A stretch of DNA of 13,656 nucleotides from DAHUYF01 sp035509275. GTDB lineage: Bacteria > Pseudomonadota > Alphaproteobacteria > ATCC43930 > CGMCC-115725. The stretch spans positions 1 to 13,656 of the forward strand of contig DATJLU010000058.1 of NCBI GenBank assembly GCA_035509275.1. The letters run 5' to 3'. The translations under genes were made by a program, and so were the position numbers. A model generated the notes under the pieces. That model was not told the origin of the DNA. It was given only the letters and a program-made list of their open reading frames with translations, and made no database searches. Below, piece after piece: positions 1-7,056 of this stretch (position 1 is its first letter; each line of letters opens with the position of its first letter).

Positions 1-687
1 TGGCCCGGACTCGAAGGCATGGATCTCGCCAAAGAGGTCACCTGCCGGCAGACCTACAGCTGGGACGAGACGCGCTGGGTTCCGGGGCAGGGCTATGGCC
101 GCCTCACCCAGCCGCGCTTCCATGTCGTCGCCGTCGATTACGGCGCCAAGCGCAACATCCTGCGCATGCTGGCCTCGCATCACTGCCGCGTCACCGTGGT
201 GCCGGCGACCGCCAGCACCGAGGACATCCTGCGCCATCGTCCCGACGGCGTCTTCCTGTCGAACGGGCCGGGCGATCCGGCGGCGACCGGCGCTTATGCC
301 GTGCCGGTCATCCGCGAGCTCATCGCCACGGAGAAGCCGGTCTTCGGCATCTGCCTCGGCCATCAGCTGCTGGCCCTGGCGCTCGGCGGCAAGACGCGCA
401 AGATGGCGATCGGCCATCGCGGCGCCAACCATCCGGTCAAGGACCTCGCCACCGGCAAGGTCGAGATCACCAGCCAAAATCACGGCTTCTGCGTGCTGCC
501 GGAAAGCCTGCCGGAGAGCGCCGAGGTGACGCATGTCTCGCTCTTCGACGGCAGCAATGAAGGCCTGCGGCTCAAGGACAAGCCGGTCTTCTCGGTGCAG
601 TACCATCCCGAGGCGAGCCCCGGCCCGCAGGACAGCCATTACCTCTTCCAGCGCTTCGTCGACTTGATGGAGCGGACGCAGCAATGA
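1..687 (+). CDS. carA: Carbamoyl-phosphate synthase small subunit (glutaminase), 5' truncated by the window edge
   Basis: This subunit hydrolyses glutamine and channels ammonia to CarB for cytoplasmic carbamoyl-phosphate synthesis (arginine and pyrimidine pathways). The frame is open from base 1 (reading WPGLEGMDLA), so the ATG at base 19 is an internal methionine and the true start lies upstream. What is visible is the end of the CarA-specific N-terminal domain followed by the whole class I glutamine amidotransferase domain. It shows VVAVDYGAKRNILR, the SNGPGDP turn, the nucleophile elbow GICLGHQ with the catalytic Cys, ITSQNHGF, and the QYHPEASPGP motif carrying the catalytic His and Glu. 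The C-terminus matches the usual family end. carB follows after a 72-bp gap that contains a hairpin. No defect is seen in the visible part, and the assignment is secure. Confidence 0.97.
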   Translation, partial: WPGLEGMDLAKEVTCRQTYSWDETRWVPGQGYGRLTQPRFHVVAVDYGAKRNILRMLASHHCRVTVVPATASTEDILRHRPDGVFLSNGPGDPAATGAYAVPVIRELIATEKPVFGICLGHQLLALALGGKTRKMAIGHRGANHPVKDLATGKVEITSQNHGFCVLPESLPESAEVTHVSLFDGSNEGLRLKDKPVFSVQYHPEASPGPQDSHYLFQRFVDLMERTQQ

Positions 688-708
688 CCATCGCTGTTGC
701 CTCTCTAT

Positions 709-735
709 CCCCCTCCCCCCTTGAGGGGGAGGGGG
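709..735. repeat. Perfect C-rich/G-rich hairpin between carA and carB
   Basis: Bases 709-719 (CCCCCTCCCCC) and 725-735 (GGGGGAGGGGG) are perfect reverse complements, forming an 11-bp stem around the 5-base loop CTTGA. It sits 21 bases after the carA stop and 24 bases before the carB ATG. No T-tract follows, so it is not a standard intrinsic terminator, and both genes are needed in a fixed ratio. It could be a dispersed intergenic palindrome, an mRNA-stabilising processing element, or a modulator of carB translation. The structure is certain; the role is unknown. Confidence 0.7.
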
Positions 736-759
736 TATTTCTCTGGCGGCCGGCACGCC

Positions 760-3700
760 ATGCCTAAGCGCACGGACATCAAGAGCATCTTGATCATCGG
801 CGCGGGGCCGATCGTGATCGGCCAGGCGTGCGAGTTCGACTATTCCGGGGCGCAGGCGTGCAAGGCGCTGAAGGAAGAGGGCTACCGCATCATCCTGGTC
901 AACTCGAACCCGGCGACGATCATGACCGATCCCGGGCTCGCGGATGCCACCTATATCGAGCCGATCACGCCCGAGATCGTCGAGCACATCATCGCCAAGG
1001 AGCGCCCGGACGCGCTGCTGCCGACCATGGGCGGACAGACCGCGCTCAACACGGCGATGGCGCTGGCGCGCTCGGGCGCGCTCGCGCGCCACAGCGTCGA
1101 GCTCATCGGCGCCAAGGAAGACGCCATCGCCAAGGCCGAGGACCGGCAGCTCTTCCGCGAGGCGATGGACAAGATCGGCCTCGCCTCGCCCAAGAGCCGT
1201 CTTGTCCGCTCGCTCGAAGAGGCAATAGCGGCGCTCGCTGTCGTCGGGCTGCCGGCGATCATCCGCCCCTCCTTCACCTTGGGCGGCACCGGCGGCGGTA
1301 TCGCCTACAACAATGCCGAGTTCGAGGAGATCGTCCGCGGCGGCTTGCGCGCCTCGCCCACCCATGAAGTGCTGATCGAGGAATCGGTGCTGGGGTGGAA
1401 GGAATACGAGATGGAGGTGGTGCGCGACCGCGCCGACAACTGCATCATCATCTGCTCGATCGAGAATGTCGATCCGATGGGCGTCCATACCGGCGACAGC
1501 GTCACCGTGGCGCCGGCGCTGACGCTCACCGACAAGGAATATCAGCGGATGCGCGACGCCTCGATCGCGGTGCTGCGCGAGATCGGCGTCGACACCGGCG
1601 GATCGAACGTGCAATTCGCCGTCAATCCCGCCGATGGGCGGCTCGTCATCATCGAGATGAATCCGCGCGTCTCGCGCAGCTCGGCGCTGGCCTCCAAGGC
1701 GACCGGCTTTCCCATCGCCAAGGTCGCGGCAAAGCTCGCCGTGGGATATACGCTCGACGAGCTCAAGAACGAGATCACGCGCATCACGCCGGCGAGCTTC
1801 GAGCCGACGATCGACTATGTCGTCACCAAGATGCCGCGCTTCACCTTCGAGAAGTTCCCGGGCGCCGAGGCGATTCTCTCGACCTCGATGAAATCGGTCG
1901 GCGAAGCGATGGCGATCGGCCGCAGCTTTGCCGAATCCGTGCAGAAGGCGCTGCGCTCGATGGAGACCGGGCTCACCGGCTTCAACGAGATCGAAATTCC
2001 CGGCGCCACCGGCGGCGACCGCAACGCGGTCCGCGCGGCGCTGGCCAAGGCGACGCCCGACCGGCTGCTGGTGATCGCCCAGGCCTATCGCATGGGCTTC
2101 GGCACCGAGGAGATCCACGCCGCCTGCAAATACGATCCCTGGTTCCTGGAGCAGGTGCGCGCCATCGTCGCCGCCGAAGCTGCGGTGGGCGCCGACGGCT
2201 TGCCGCAGGACGGGCCGGGGCTGCTGCGCTTGAAGCAGCAGGGCTTCTCCGATGCGCGGCTCGCCGAGCTGGCCGGCATCGCCGAGAGCGAGGTGGCGAT
2301 GCTTCGCGCTCGCCGCAGCATCCATCCGGTTTACAAGCGCATCGACACTTGCGCCGCCGAGTTCCCATCGCTCACACCCTATATGTACTCGACTTATGAG
2401 GGCGACGGCATGGCGCCGCCCGAGGATGAGGCCGAGCCTTCCGAGCGGCGCAAGGTGGTGATCCTCGGCGGCGGGCCCAACCGCATCGGTCAAGGCATCG
2501 AGTTCGACTATTGCTGCGTCCATGCCGCCTACAGCCTCAAAGAGGCCGGCATCGAGACGATCATGGTCAATTGCAACCCCGAAACCGTCTCGACCGACTA
2601 CGACACCTCCGACCGGCTCTATTTCGAGCCGCTCACCGCCGAGGACGTGATCGAGCTGGTGCGCGTCGAAGAGCGCCGCGGCACGCTGGCGGGGGTCATC
2701 GTGCAGCTCGGCGGGCAGACGCCGCTGAAGCTGGCGCAAGCGCTGGAGGATGCGAAGATCCCGATCCTCGGCACCTCGCCGGACGCCATCGACCTCGCCG
2801 AGGATCGGCGGCGCTTCCAGGAGCTGCTCGCGCGGCTCGGGCTGAAGCAGCCGGAGAACGGCACCGCGAGCTCGGCCGCAGAAGCGGTGATGGTGGCGCA
2901 GCGTATCGGCTATCCCGTCGTCATCCGCCCCTCCTATGTGCTGGGCGGGCGCGCCATGGAGATCGTGCACGAGCCGGCCGGACTCGCCCGCTACATGGCC
3001 AATGCGGTGAAGGTGTCGGGGCGCAATCCGGTGCTGATCGACCGCTATCTCCAGGACGCGATCGAGGTCGATGTCGACGCGCTCGCCGATGGCAGCGACG
3101 TCGCCATCGCCGGCATCATGGAGCATATCGAAGAGGCCGGCATCCATTCCGGCGACAGCGCCTGCTCGCTGCCGCCCTATTCGCTGCCGCCCGCGGTCAT
3201 CGCCGATATCGAGCAGCAGACCGCGGCGCTGGCGCGCGCGCTCGGCGTGGTCGGCCTGATGAACGTGCAGTATGCGGTGAAGGACAGCACCGTCTATGTG
3301 CTCGAGGTCAACCCGCGCGCCTCGCGCACGGTGCCCTTCGTCGCCAAGGCGACGGGCGTGCCGGTGGCCAAGATCGCGGCGCGGGTGATGGCGGGCGAAA
3401 GGCTCGCCGGCTTCGCGCTCGACCGCAAGCGCCGGCGCGCCGTGGCGGTGAAGGAAGCCGTCTTTCCCTTCGCCCGCTTCCCCGGCGTCGACCTCATCCT
3501 CGGCCCGGAGATGAAGTCGACCGGCGAGGTCATGGGCATCGACAGCGATTTCGGCCGCGCCTTCGCCAAATCGCAGCTCGGCGCCGGCGTCGAGCTGCCG
3601 CTGGCCGGCACCGTCTTCGTGTCGGTGCGCGACCGCGACAAGCCAGGCATGGTCGAGCCCTGCCGCAGCCTCGTTCAGATGGGCTTTGCCCTGGTCGCCA

Positions 3701-4008
3701 CTCACGGCACCGCCGAGCTGCTGCGGCAAAAAGGACTGCCGGTCGAGGTCATCAACAAGGTGCTGGAGGGCCGGCCGCATATCGTCGACCGCATGCTTTC
3801 CGGCGGCGTGCAGCTGGTGTTCAACACCACGGAAGGAACGCAGGCCATCGCCGACAGTTTCAGCCTGCGCCGCACCGCGCTGACCAACAACATCCCTTAC
3901 TACACGACCGTCGCCGGCGCCCGCGCGGCGGTCCAGGCCATCGCCGCCTTGAAGGCCGGCAGCCTTGAAGTCGCCTCGTTGCAATCCTATTTTGAGGGGT
4001 CGTTCTAA
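760..4008 (+). CDS. carB: Carbamoyl-phosphate synthase large subunit
   Basis: This is the 1082-residue synthetase subunit (E. coli CarB has 1073). It uses two ATP, bicarbonate and CarA-derived ammonia to make carbamoyl phosphate. The internal duplication is clear. The first half has a pre-ATP-grasp region (IIGAGPIVIGQACEFDYSG), PTMGGQTALN, ATP-grasp motif IRPSFTLGGTGGG near residue 168 and EMNPRVSRSS near 299. The second half repeats this with ILGGGPNRIGQGIEFDY near 567, IRPSYVLGGRAMEIV near 722 and EVNPRASRTVPF near 849. An MGS-like allosteric domain occupies about residues 950-1077 (VATHGTAELL, NKVLEGRPH). The ATG at 760 is chosen because the family N-terminus (PKRTDIKSILIIGAG) begins there. 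The in-frame TTG at 697 would add 21 residues encoded by the intergenic hairpin. It is very probably co-transcribed with carA. Confidence 0.97.
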   Translation: MPKRTDIKSILIIGAGPIVIGQACEFDYSGAQACKALKEEGYRIILVNSNPATIMTDPGLADATYIEPITPEIVEHIIAKERPDALLPTMGGQTALNTAMALARSGALARHSVELIGAKEDAIAKAEDRQLFREAMDKIGLASPKSRLVRSLEEAIAALAVVGLPAIIRPSFTLGGTGGGIAYNNAEFEEIVRGGLRASPTHEVLIEESVLGWKEYEMEVVRDRADNCIIICSIENVDPMGVHTGDSVTVAPALTLTDKEYQRMRDASIAVLREIGVDTGGSNVQFAVNPADGRLVIIEMNPRVSRSSALASKATGFPIAKVAAKLAVGYTLDELKNEITRITPASFEPTIDYVVTKMPRFTFEKFPGAEAILSTSMKSVGEAMAIGRSFAESVQKALRSMETGLTGFNEIEIPGATGGDRNAVRAALAKATPDRLLVIAQAYRMGFGTEEIHAACKYDPWFLEQVRAIVAAEAAVGADGLPQDGPGLLRLKQQGFSDARLAELAGIAESEVAMLRARRSIHPVYKRIDTCAAEFPSLTPYMYSTYEGDGMAPPEDEAEPSERRKVVILGGGPNRIGQGIEFDYCCVHAAYSLKEAGIETIMVNCNPETVSTDYDTSDRLYFEPLTAEDVIELVRVEERRGTLAGVIVQLGGQTPLKLAQALEDAKIPILGTSPDAIDLAEDRRRFQELLARLGLKQPENGTASSAAEAVMVAQRIGYPVVIRPSYVLGGRAMEIVHEPAGLARYMANAVKVSGRNPVLIDRYLQDAIEVDVDALADGSDVAIAGIMEHIEEAGIHSGDSACSLPPYSLPPAVIADIEQQTAALARALGVVGLMNVQYAVKDSTVYVLEVNPRASRTVPFVAKATGVPVAKIAARVMAGERLAGFALDRKRRRAVAVKEAVFPFARFPGVDLILGPEMKSTGEVMGIDSDFGRAFAKSQLGAGVELPLAGTVFVSVRDRDKPGMVEPCRSLVQMGFALVATHGTAELLRQKGLPVEVINKVLEGRPHIVDRMLSGGVQLVFNTTEGTQAIADSFSLRRTALTNNIPYYTTVAGARAAVQAIAALKAGSLEVASLQSYFEGSF

Positions 4009-4095
4009 CCATCCAGGCCGTGGGGCGCGGCCGGGAGGCGTATTATTTGTTATCTTAGAACGGCTCCAAGGCTCTGGGGGTAGAAGTTTCTGTCC

Positions 4096-4569
4096 ATGGC
4101 GAAAGTTCCGATGACTGCAGCGGGCTTCGAAAGGCTGCAGGAAGAGTTGAAGCGGCTCAAGACGGTGGATCGGCCGGCGATCATCCGCGCCATTGCCGAA
4201 GCGCGCGACCATGGCGACCTCTCCGAGAACGCCGAATACCACGCCGCGCGCGAGCGGCAGGGCTTCATCGAGGGCCGCGTGCTCGAGCTCGAGGACAAGA
4301 TCGCGCGCGCCGAGGTGATCGACGTGTCGAAGCTGTCGGGCAAGGCGGTCAAGTTCGGCGCGACCGTCACGCTCGAGGACGAGGAGACCGCCGAGAAGGT
4401 GGTCTACCAGATCGTCGGTGAGGACGAGGCCGACATCACCCAGCGGCGGCTCTCCGTCACCTCGCCGCTGGCCCGCGCGCTCATCGGCAAAACGGTCGGC
4501 GAAAGCGTCGAGGTGTCGACCCCGCGCGGCGCCCGCGCCTATGAGGTGGTGAAGGTCGCCTTCCGCTGA
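4096..4569 (+). CDS. greA: Transcription elongation factor GreA
   Basis: GreA enters the secondary channel of RNA polymerase and stimulates cleavage of backtracked transcripts. The 157-residue product is the normal family length. The N-terminal coiled coil spans about residues 1-75. Its tip loop, DHGDLSENAEYHAARERQ, carries the conserved acidic residues D41 and E44 that coordinate the catalytic metal in the polymerase active site. The C-terminal FKBP-like domain covers about residues 82-157 and ends with the typical ARAYEVVKV strand. The gene lies 87 bp after carB. That gap is relatively AT-rich around 4041-4060 (TATTATTTG, TATCTTAG), so greA may have its own promoter, although no convincing -35 box was found. 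Its last 31 bases overlap the end of a convergent minus-strand gene. Confidence 0.97.
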   Translation: MAKVPMTAAGFERLQEELKRLKTVDRPAIIRAIAEARDHGDLSENAEYHAARERQGFIEGRVLELEDKIARAEVIDVSKLSGKAVKFGATVTLEDEETAEKVVYQIVGEDEADITQRRLSVTSPLARALIGKTVGESVEVSTPRGARAYEVVKVAFR

Positions 4570-4961
4570 GTCCCGGTCGCATGCGGTCGCGACAAGGCGT
4601 CTTTGCCGACGAACAGCAGGCGGCGGCGGAACGCCGCCGGACTCTCCGCAGTCAAAATTGCCTTCAGCGACTCGAGCCCGCCCGCGAAAAACGGCCGAGT
4701 AAGGCCGTGACCATGCGTCTCCGACCATTCCGGCACCGGCAGGCCGAAGCTGCGCGCCAGATGCTCGGCCGTGGCCGCTAGATAGGCATCATGCACGGGA
4801 TCAATAGGCTCCGGCCGCTCCTCGAGCGCGCCGCGGCGCAGTTCGGGCTCCCCATAGAACGCATCCAGGAATTCGCGCAGAGCCGGGTCGAACGGCTGGA
4901 CCCCGCCTTGGACCCGGCGGGCGACTTCGCGCAAGGTGATGGGTCGCTTCCTCATCCTCAT
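4539..4961 (-). CDS. Unrecognised 140-residue protein coupled to a nucleotidyltransferase (putative partner/antitoxin-like)
   Basis: This small soluble protein (140 residues) has no signal peptide or membrane segment. It begins with a basic stretch (MRMRKRPITLREVARRV), continues with FDPALREFLDAFY and a region with conserved-looking alternation (DAYLAATAEHLARSFGLPVP), and ends with AESPAAFRRRLLFVGKDALSR. I recall similar small proteins with an ESPxxFRRRxLFV-like tail beside DUF6036-type nucleotidyltransferases, but cannot verify this here. The ATG shares its A with the TGA stop of the upstream nucleotidyltransferase (TGATG at 4963-4959), implying translational coupling and a functional pair. 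An alternative in-frame ATG lies two codons downstream at 4955. The 3' end overlaps greA tail to tail by 31 bp. The reading frame is well supported by context, but the function is unknown. An antitoxin or accessory role is inference. Confidence 0.72.
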   Translation of the reverse strand: MRMRKRPITLREVARRVQGGVQPFDPALREFLDAFYGEPELRRGALEERPEPIDPVHDAYLAATAEHLARSFGLPVPEWSETHGHGLTRPFFAGGLESLKAILTAESPAAFRRRLLFVGKDALSRPHATGTQRKATFTTS

Positions 4962-5560
4962 CAGCTGTGCGGCGGCGCCGTTCCTTCATCGTTCAGCTTA
5001 GAAAAGATCTCCTCGAGACCGAACTGGGTCTTCGGCTCGATCATGTGGCGTGGGTAGAAGGCCTGGACAAGGTCCATTGCCTCTTGAGCGCTTTTCAGGC
5101 CGATCGCTGCCGCAAGCCCCTTGATATCCTCGATGTCCTGACTTTGCTCGATGCCGCCAATGCGCATCGCGCGGCACTTCATGGCGAAGAGGTATTCGGG
5201 TTTGGGAATGAAGACACGCAGACCGGGCTCTTCTTCGGAGGGATAGGTGCCGACAAGAAGCTTGGCCTTAGGATCGGACTCGGCGGTGCTCAAGAAACCT
5301 TTCACGCCGTCATTAAGCCAGTTGTTGTCCCAACCAAACTCCTCGGCCATCTCGGTGGCAAGCTTCCGTACGAACGCCTTGTCCTTCTCGAAGACGGCAT
5401 CCACGTCCTTCGTTGCGACTCGGTAATTGAGCGTCAACATGACCGCACAGCCGCCGTAAATGGCAATTTCAATTACTTTTCCGGCGGCGTGAGCACGGCG
5501 CCCGAGCTCGCGCAGGGCGCCTTCGAGCATCGCGCGATCGAAAGCCTGTCCCTCCGCCAT
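4961..5560 (-). CDS. DUF6036/AbiEii-like nucleotidyltransferase
   Basis: This is a 199-residue predicted soluble nucleotidyltransferase of the minimal-NTase/AbiEii-like superfamily. The active-site signature is visible: a strand leading into GGCAV (G36-G37), then ATKDVDAVF with the metal-binding D52 and D54 (the GG...DxD pattern). Downstream are FIPKPEYLFAMKCRAMR (K128) and QSQDIEDIKGLA (D142, D145), matching the Lys and Asp helical region typical of AbiEii/DUF6036 proteins. Such enzymes may transfer a nucleotide or phosphate to RNA or protein, and some are toxins of toxin-antitoxin systems; the substrate here is unknown. The start is firm: an AAGGAG Shine-Dalgarno (complement of 5566-5571) lies 5 bases before the ATG, the strongest in the window. 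It follows the HAD gene by 26 bp and couples to the downstream 140-residue gene. Confidence 0.8.
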   Translation of the reverse strand: MAEGQAFDRAMLEGALRELGRRAHAAGKVIEIAIYGGCAVMLTLNYRVATKDVDAVFEKDKAFVRKLATEMAEEFGWDNNWLNDGVKGFLSTAESDPKAKLLVGTYPSEEEPGLRVFIPKPEYLFAMKCRAMRIGGIEQSQDIEDIKGLAAAIGLKSAQEAMDLVQAFYPRHMIEPKTQFGLEEIFSKLNDEGTAPPHS

Positions 5561-5565
5561 GGCAA

Positions 5566-5571
5566 CTCCTT
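5566..5571 (-). promoter_or_regulatory. Strong Shine-Dalgarno (AAGGAG) of the nucleotidyltransferase gene
   Basis: The minus strand reads TAAGGAGTTGCC directly before the ATG at 5560. This is a consensus AAGGAG with a 5-base spacer. Neighbouring genes have only weak purine-rich sites, so this gene is set up for efficient initiation independent of the upstream HAD gene. Confidence 0.75.
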
Positions 5572-5586
5572 ACCTCAGCGCGAAGG

Positions 5587-6273
5587 TTACACCGTTATTG
5601 TGCGAGCGACGACATCCGCGACCAATTTCGGCAGCTCGCTCATTTCCGCAAAGACGAGATCGGCGCCGGCGGCGGCGAGGCGCTCGCCATGGCCGGCGCG
5701 GCAATGGCTGCCGCCGGTGAAGCCGAAGGTGGTCATCCCCGCCGCTTTCGCCGCGGCGATCCCCAGCGGGCTGTCCTCGATTACGAGCGCACGCGCCGGC
5801 GCGGCGCCCATGCGTTCGGCGGCGTGCAGAAAGACGTCGGGCGCGGGCTTGCCGCGCGCCACCTCGGCAGTGCTGAAGACCGCGTCGCCGAACCGCGGCG
5901 CAAGACCGGTCCAGGCGAGCTTCCACGCGAGCATCGCGGGCGTGCTGCTCGAGGCGACGCAAAGCGGCTCCGCCAGCGCCGTGAGCGCCGATTCGAGCCC
6001 GCGCATCGGGCGGAGCTCGCGTTCGAAGAGCGCGCCCGCGAGGCGGTTCATCTCGGCGTCGAAGTCCGCCGGCAAGGCCGCGCCACGCTCGCGCTCCAGC
6101 GCCGCGTACATGTCCTTGTTGCTCATGCCGGCAAAGCGCTCGGTCAGGCTTTCCGGCGAGACGGGGTGACCGATTGCCGCCAGCGCGTCGGCCACGGCGC
6201 GGGAGGCGAGCACCTCGCTGTCGACGAGGACGCCGTCACAGTCGAAGATGATGAGATCTAGGCTGACCGGCAC
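5587..6273 (-). CDS. HAD-superfamily (subfamily IA) sugar-phosphatase-like hydrolase
   Basis: This predicted cytoplasmic phosphatase acts on a small phosphorylated metabolite. With a GTG start at 6273 it has 228 residues. Motif I is FDCDGVLVDSE (nucleophile D11, acid/base D13). A helical cap spans about residues 20-95. Motif II lies in CVASSST, motif III is K142 in RGKPAPD, and motif IV is IEDSPLGIAAAKAAGM (D167). A C-terminal FTGGSHC segment resembles the YieH/phosphoglycolate-phosphatase-like clade. The frame is also open to a TTG at 6300, but that codon sits inside a hairpin and has no ribosome-binding site. The GTG is preceded by CGAGAG and leaves the usual short N-terminus before motif I. 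It lies between lrp and the nucleotidyltransferase on the same strand, so an operon is possible. The substrate cannot be read from sequence. Confidence 0.9.
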   Translation of the reverse strand: MPVSLDLIIFDCDGVLVDSEVLASRAVADALAAIGHPVSPESLTERFAGMSNKDMYAALERERGAALPADFDAEMNRLAGALFERELRPMRGLESALTALAEPLCVASSSTPAMLAWKLAWTGLAPRFGDAVFSTAEVARGKPAPDVFLHAAERMGAAPARALVIEDSPLGIAAAKAAGMTTFGFTGGSHCRAGHGERLAAAGADLVFAEMSELPKLVADVVARTITV

Positions 6274-6286
6274 GGTGCGGCTCTCG

Positions 6287-6340
6287 CGATTGCTGCGCAA
6301 TCGCTGTCGCCGCCGCGGACGAACTCGCTGCGCGAGTTCG
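6287..6340. repeat. Two tandem hairpins with identical TGC loops between lrp and the HAD gene
   Basis: Hairpin 1 has arms 6287-6293 (CGATTGC) and 6297-6303 (GCAATCG), a perfect 7-bp stem with loop TGC. Hairpin 2 has arms 6320-6328 (CGAACTCGC) and 6332-6340 (GCGAGTTCG), a perfect 9-bp stem, again with loop TGC. The two are 16 bp apart, and both stems close with GC-TGC-GC. They lie downstream of the lrp stop and upstream of the HAD GTG on the minus strand. No T-run follows either, so intrinsic termination is unlikely. A REP/BIME-like repeat or a processing signal is possible. Confidence 0.6.
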
Positions 6341-6381
6341 CCTTGGGCTGACGCCCGCCAGCGACGACCCTTCGCATCGCG

Positions 6382-6867
6382 CTAATCCTTAGCGTCGACA
6401 TCGATCGGCACGCCGGGCTCGTATTTCGAAGCGCGGATGGCAAGCGCCGAGCGTACATGCGCAACATTGGGCGCGGCGGTGAGCTTGGTGGTGAGGAAGC
6501 GCTGATAGTTGTCCCAATCGGTAGCGACGATCTTCAGCAGGAAATCGGTCTCGCCGGCGAGCATGTGCACCTCGCGCACCTCGGGCCAGGTGAGCGACAG
6601 GGTCTCGAAAGCCTTGAGATCGGGCTCGGCCTGGCTCGACAGGCCGACCTGGGCGAAAACGATGACGCCGTAGCCGAGCGCTTCGGGATTGACGTCGGCG
6701 TGGTAGCCGCGGATGAACCCGGCCTCTTCCAGCGCGCGCACGCGTCGCAGGCACGGCGGCGCCGAGATCCCGGCGCGCTTCGCCAGCTCGACATTGGTCA
6801 TGCGGCCATTGTCCTGCAGGTCGCGCAGAATCCGTCGATCGATCTTGTCGAGCTTGATGCGGCGCAT
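6382..6867 (-). CDS. Lrp/AsnC-family transcriptional regulator
   Basis: This is a 161-residue feast/famine regulator, the normal family length. The N-terminal winged helix-turn-helix spans about residues 5-60 and begins KLDKIDRRILRDLQDNGRMT. Its recognition region is VELAKRAGISAPPCLRRVRALE, followed by the wing FIRGYHADVNPEALGYG. The RAM (αβ-sandwich) ligand-binding and oligomerisation domain covers about residues 66-145, with the conserved effector turn MLAGETDFLLKIVA (105-114). Such proteins usually sense amino acids and control transport or metabolism genes, often including their own. It is the first gene of a minus-strand block, and the divergent gap upstream carries an AT-rich palindrome that could be its operator. 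In many Alphaproteobacteria, as I recall, an Lrp-type gene lies between greA and trxB, which fits here. The effector is unknown. Confidence 0.95.
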   Translation of the reverse strand: MRRIKLDKIDRRILRDLQDNGRMTNVELAKRAGISAPPCLRRVRALEEAGFIRGYHADVNPEALGYGVIVFAQVGLSSQAEPDLKAFETLSLTWPEVREVHMLAGETDFLLKIVATDWDNYQRFLTTKLTAAPNVAHVRSALAIRASKYEPGVPIDVDAKD

Positions 6868-6953
6868 CCCAAATCTCTGAAAGCGGGTAGTCCTGTCGCG
6901 TCACGTTCGGGAAGGGCGTACTGCCCAGGGCGGCACGACGAGCGGCTGGCATG

Positions 6954-6983
6954 GTATTACAAGGTAATATTATTGCAAGACAA
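6954..6983 (-). promoter_or_regulatory. Possible sigma70-type promoter for the lrp-like gene
   Basis: On the minus strand TTGTCT (complement of 6978-6983) is followed after 18 bases by TAATAC (complement of 6954-6959), about 86 bases upstream of the ATG at 6867. Match to consensus is modest (4/6 for -35 and about 3/6 for -10). It is the only AT-rich stretch in this GC-rich gap. The proposed -10 overlaps the TATTAC-AAG-GTAATA palindrome, which would suit autorepression. Confidence 0.3.
6955..6969. promoter_or_regulatory. 15-bp palindrome, candidate Lrp/AsnC operator
   Basis: TATTAC (6955-6960), AAG, GTAATA (6964-6969) is a perfect 6-bp inverted repeat with a 3-base spacer in the divergent lrp/ELM1 gap. 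Lrp/AsnC proteins typically bind about 15-bp AT-rich imperfect palindromes. A second inverted repeat follows: TTGCAAG at 6973-6979 and CTTGCAA at 6997-7003. The location between divergent genes, next to a regulator, supports a control role, but no binding evidence exists. Confidence 0.4.
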
Positions 6984-7056
6984 GTGGGCGCGATTGCTTG
7001 CAACCCTGGCAAGAGGCGGCTAACACGGGCGCATAGCAGGAATGGGCGAGGCAGGA

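Noticed and set aside
697..759. TTG at 697 as an upstream start for carB
   Set aside because: The extra 21 residues are encoded by the intergenic C/G hairpin and do not match the CarB N-terminus, which begins at the ATG at 760.
4016..4050. GGCCG (4016-4020)/CGGCC (4028-4032) hairpin followed by a TATTATTTGT stretch as a carB terminator
   Set aside because: The stem is only 5 bp, the loop is 7 bases and no continuous T-tract follows, so it is too weak to call. A greA promoter in the same AT-rich stretch lacks a convincing -35.
4967..6169. 400-codon plus-strand open frame opposite the nucleotidyltransferase and HAD genes
   Set aside because: The minus-strand frames carry clear NTase and HAD motifs and a consensus ribosome-binding site; the plus frame shows none.
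6273..6300. TTG at 6300 as the HAD start
   Set aside because: It lies inside a perfect hairpin with no ribosome-binding site, and the added nine residues do not resemble HAD N-termini. The GTG at 6273 is preferred, though not proven.
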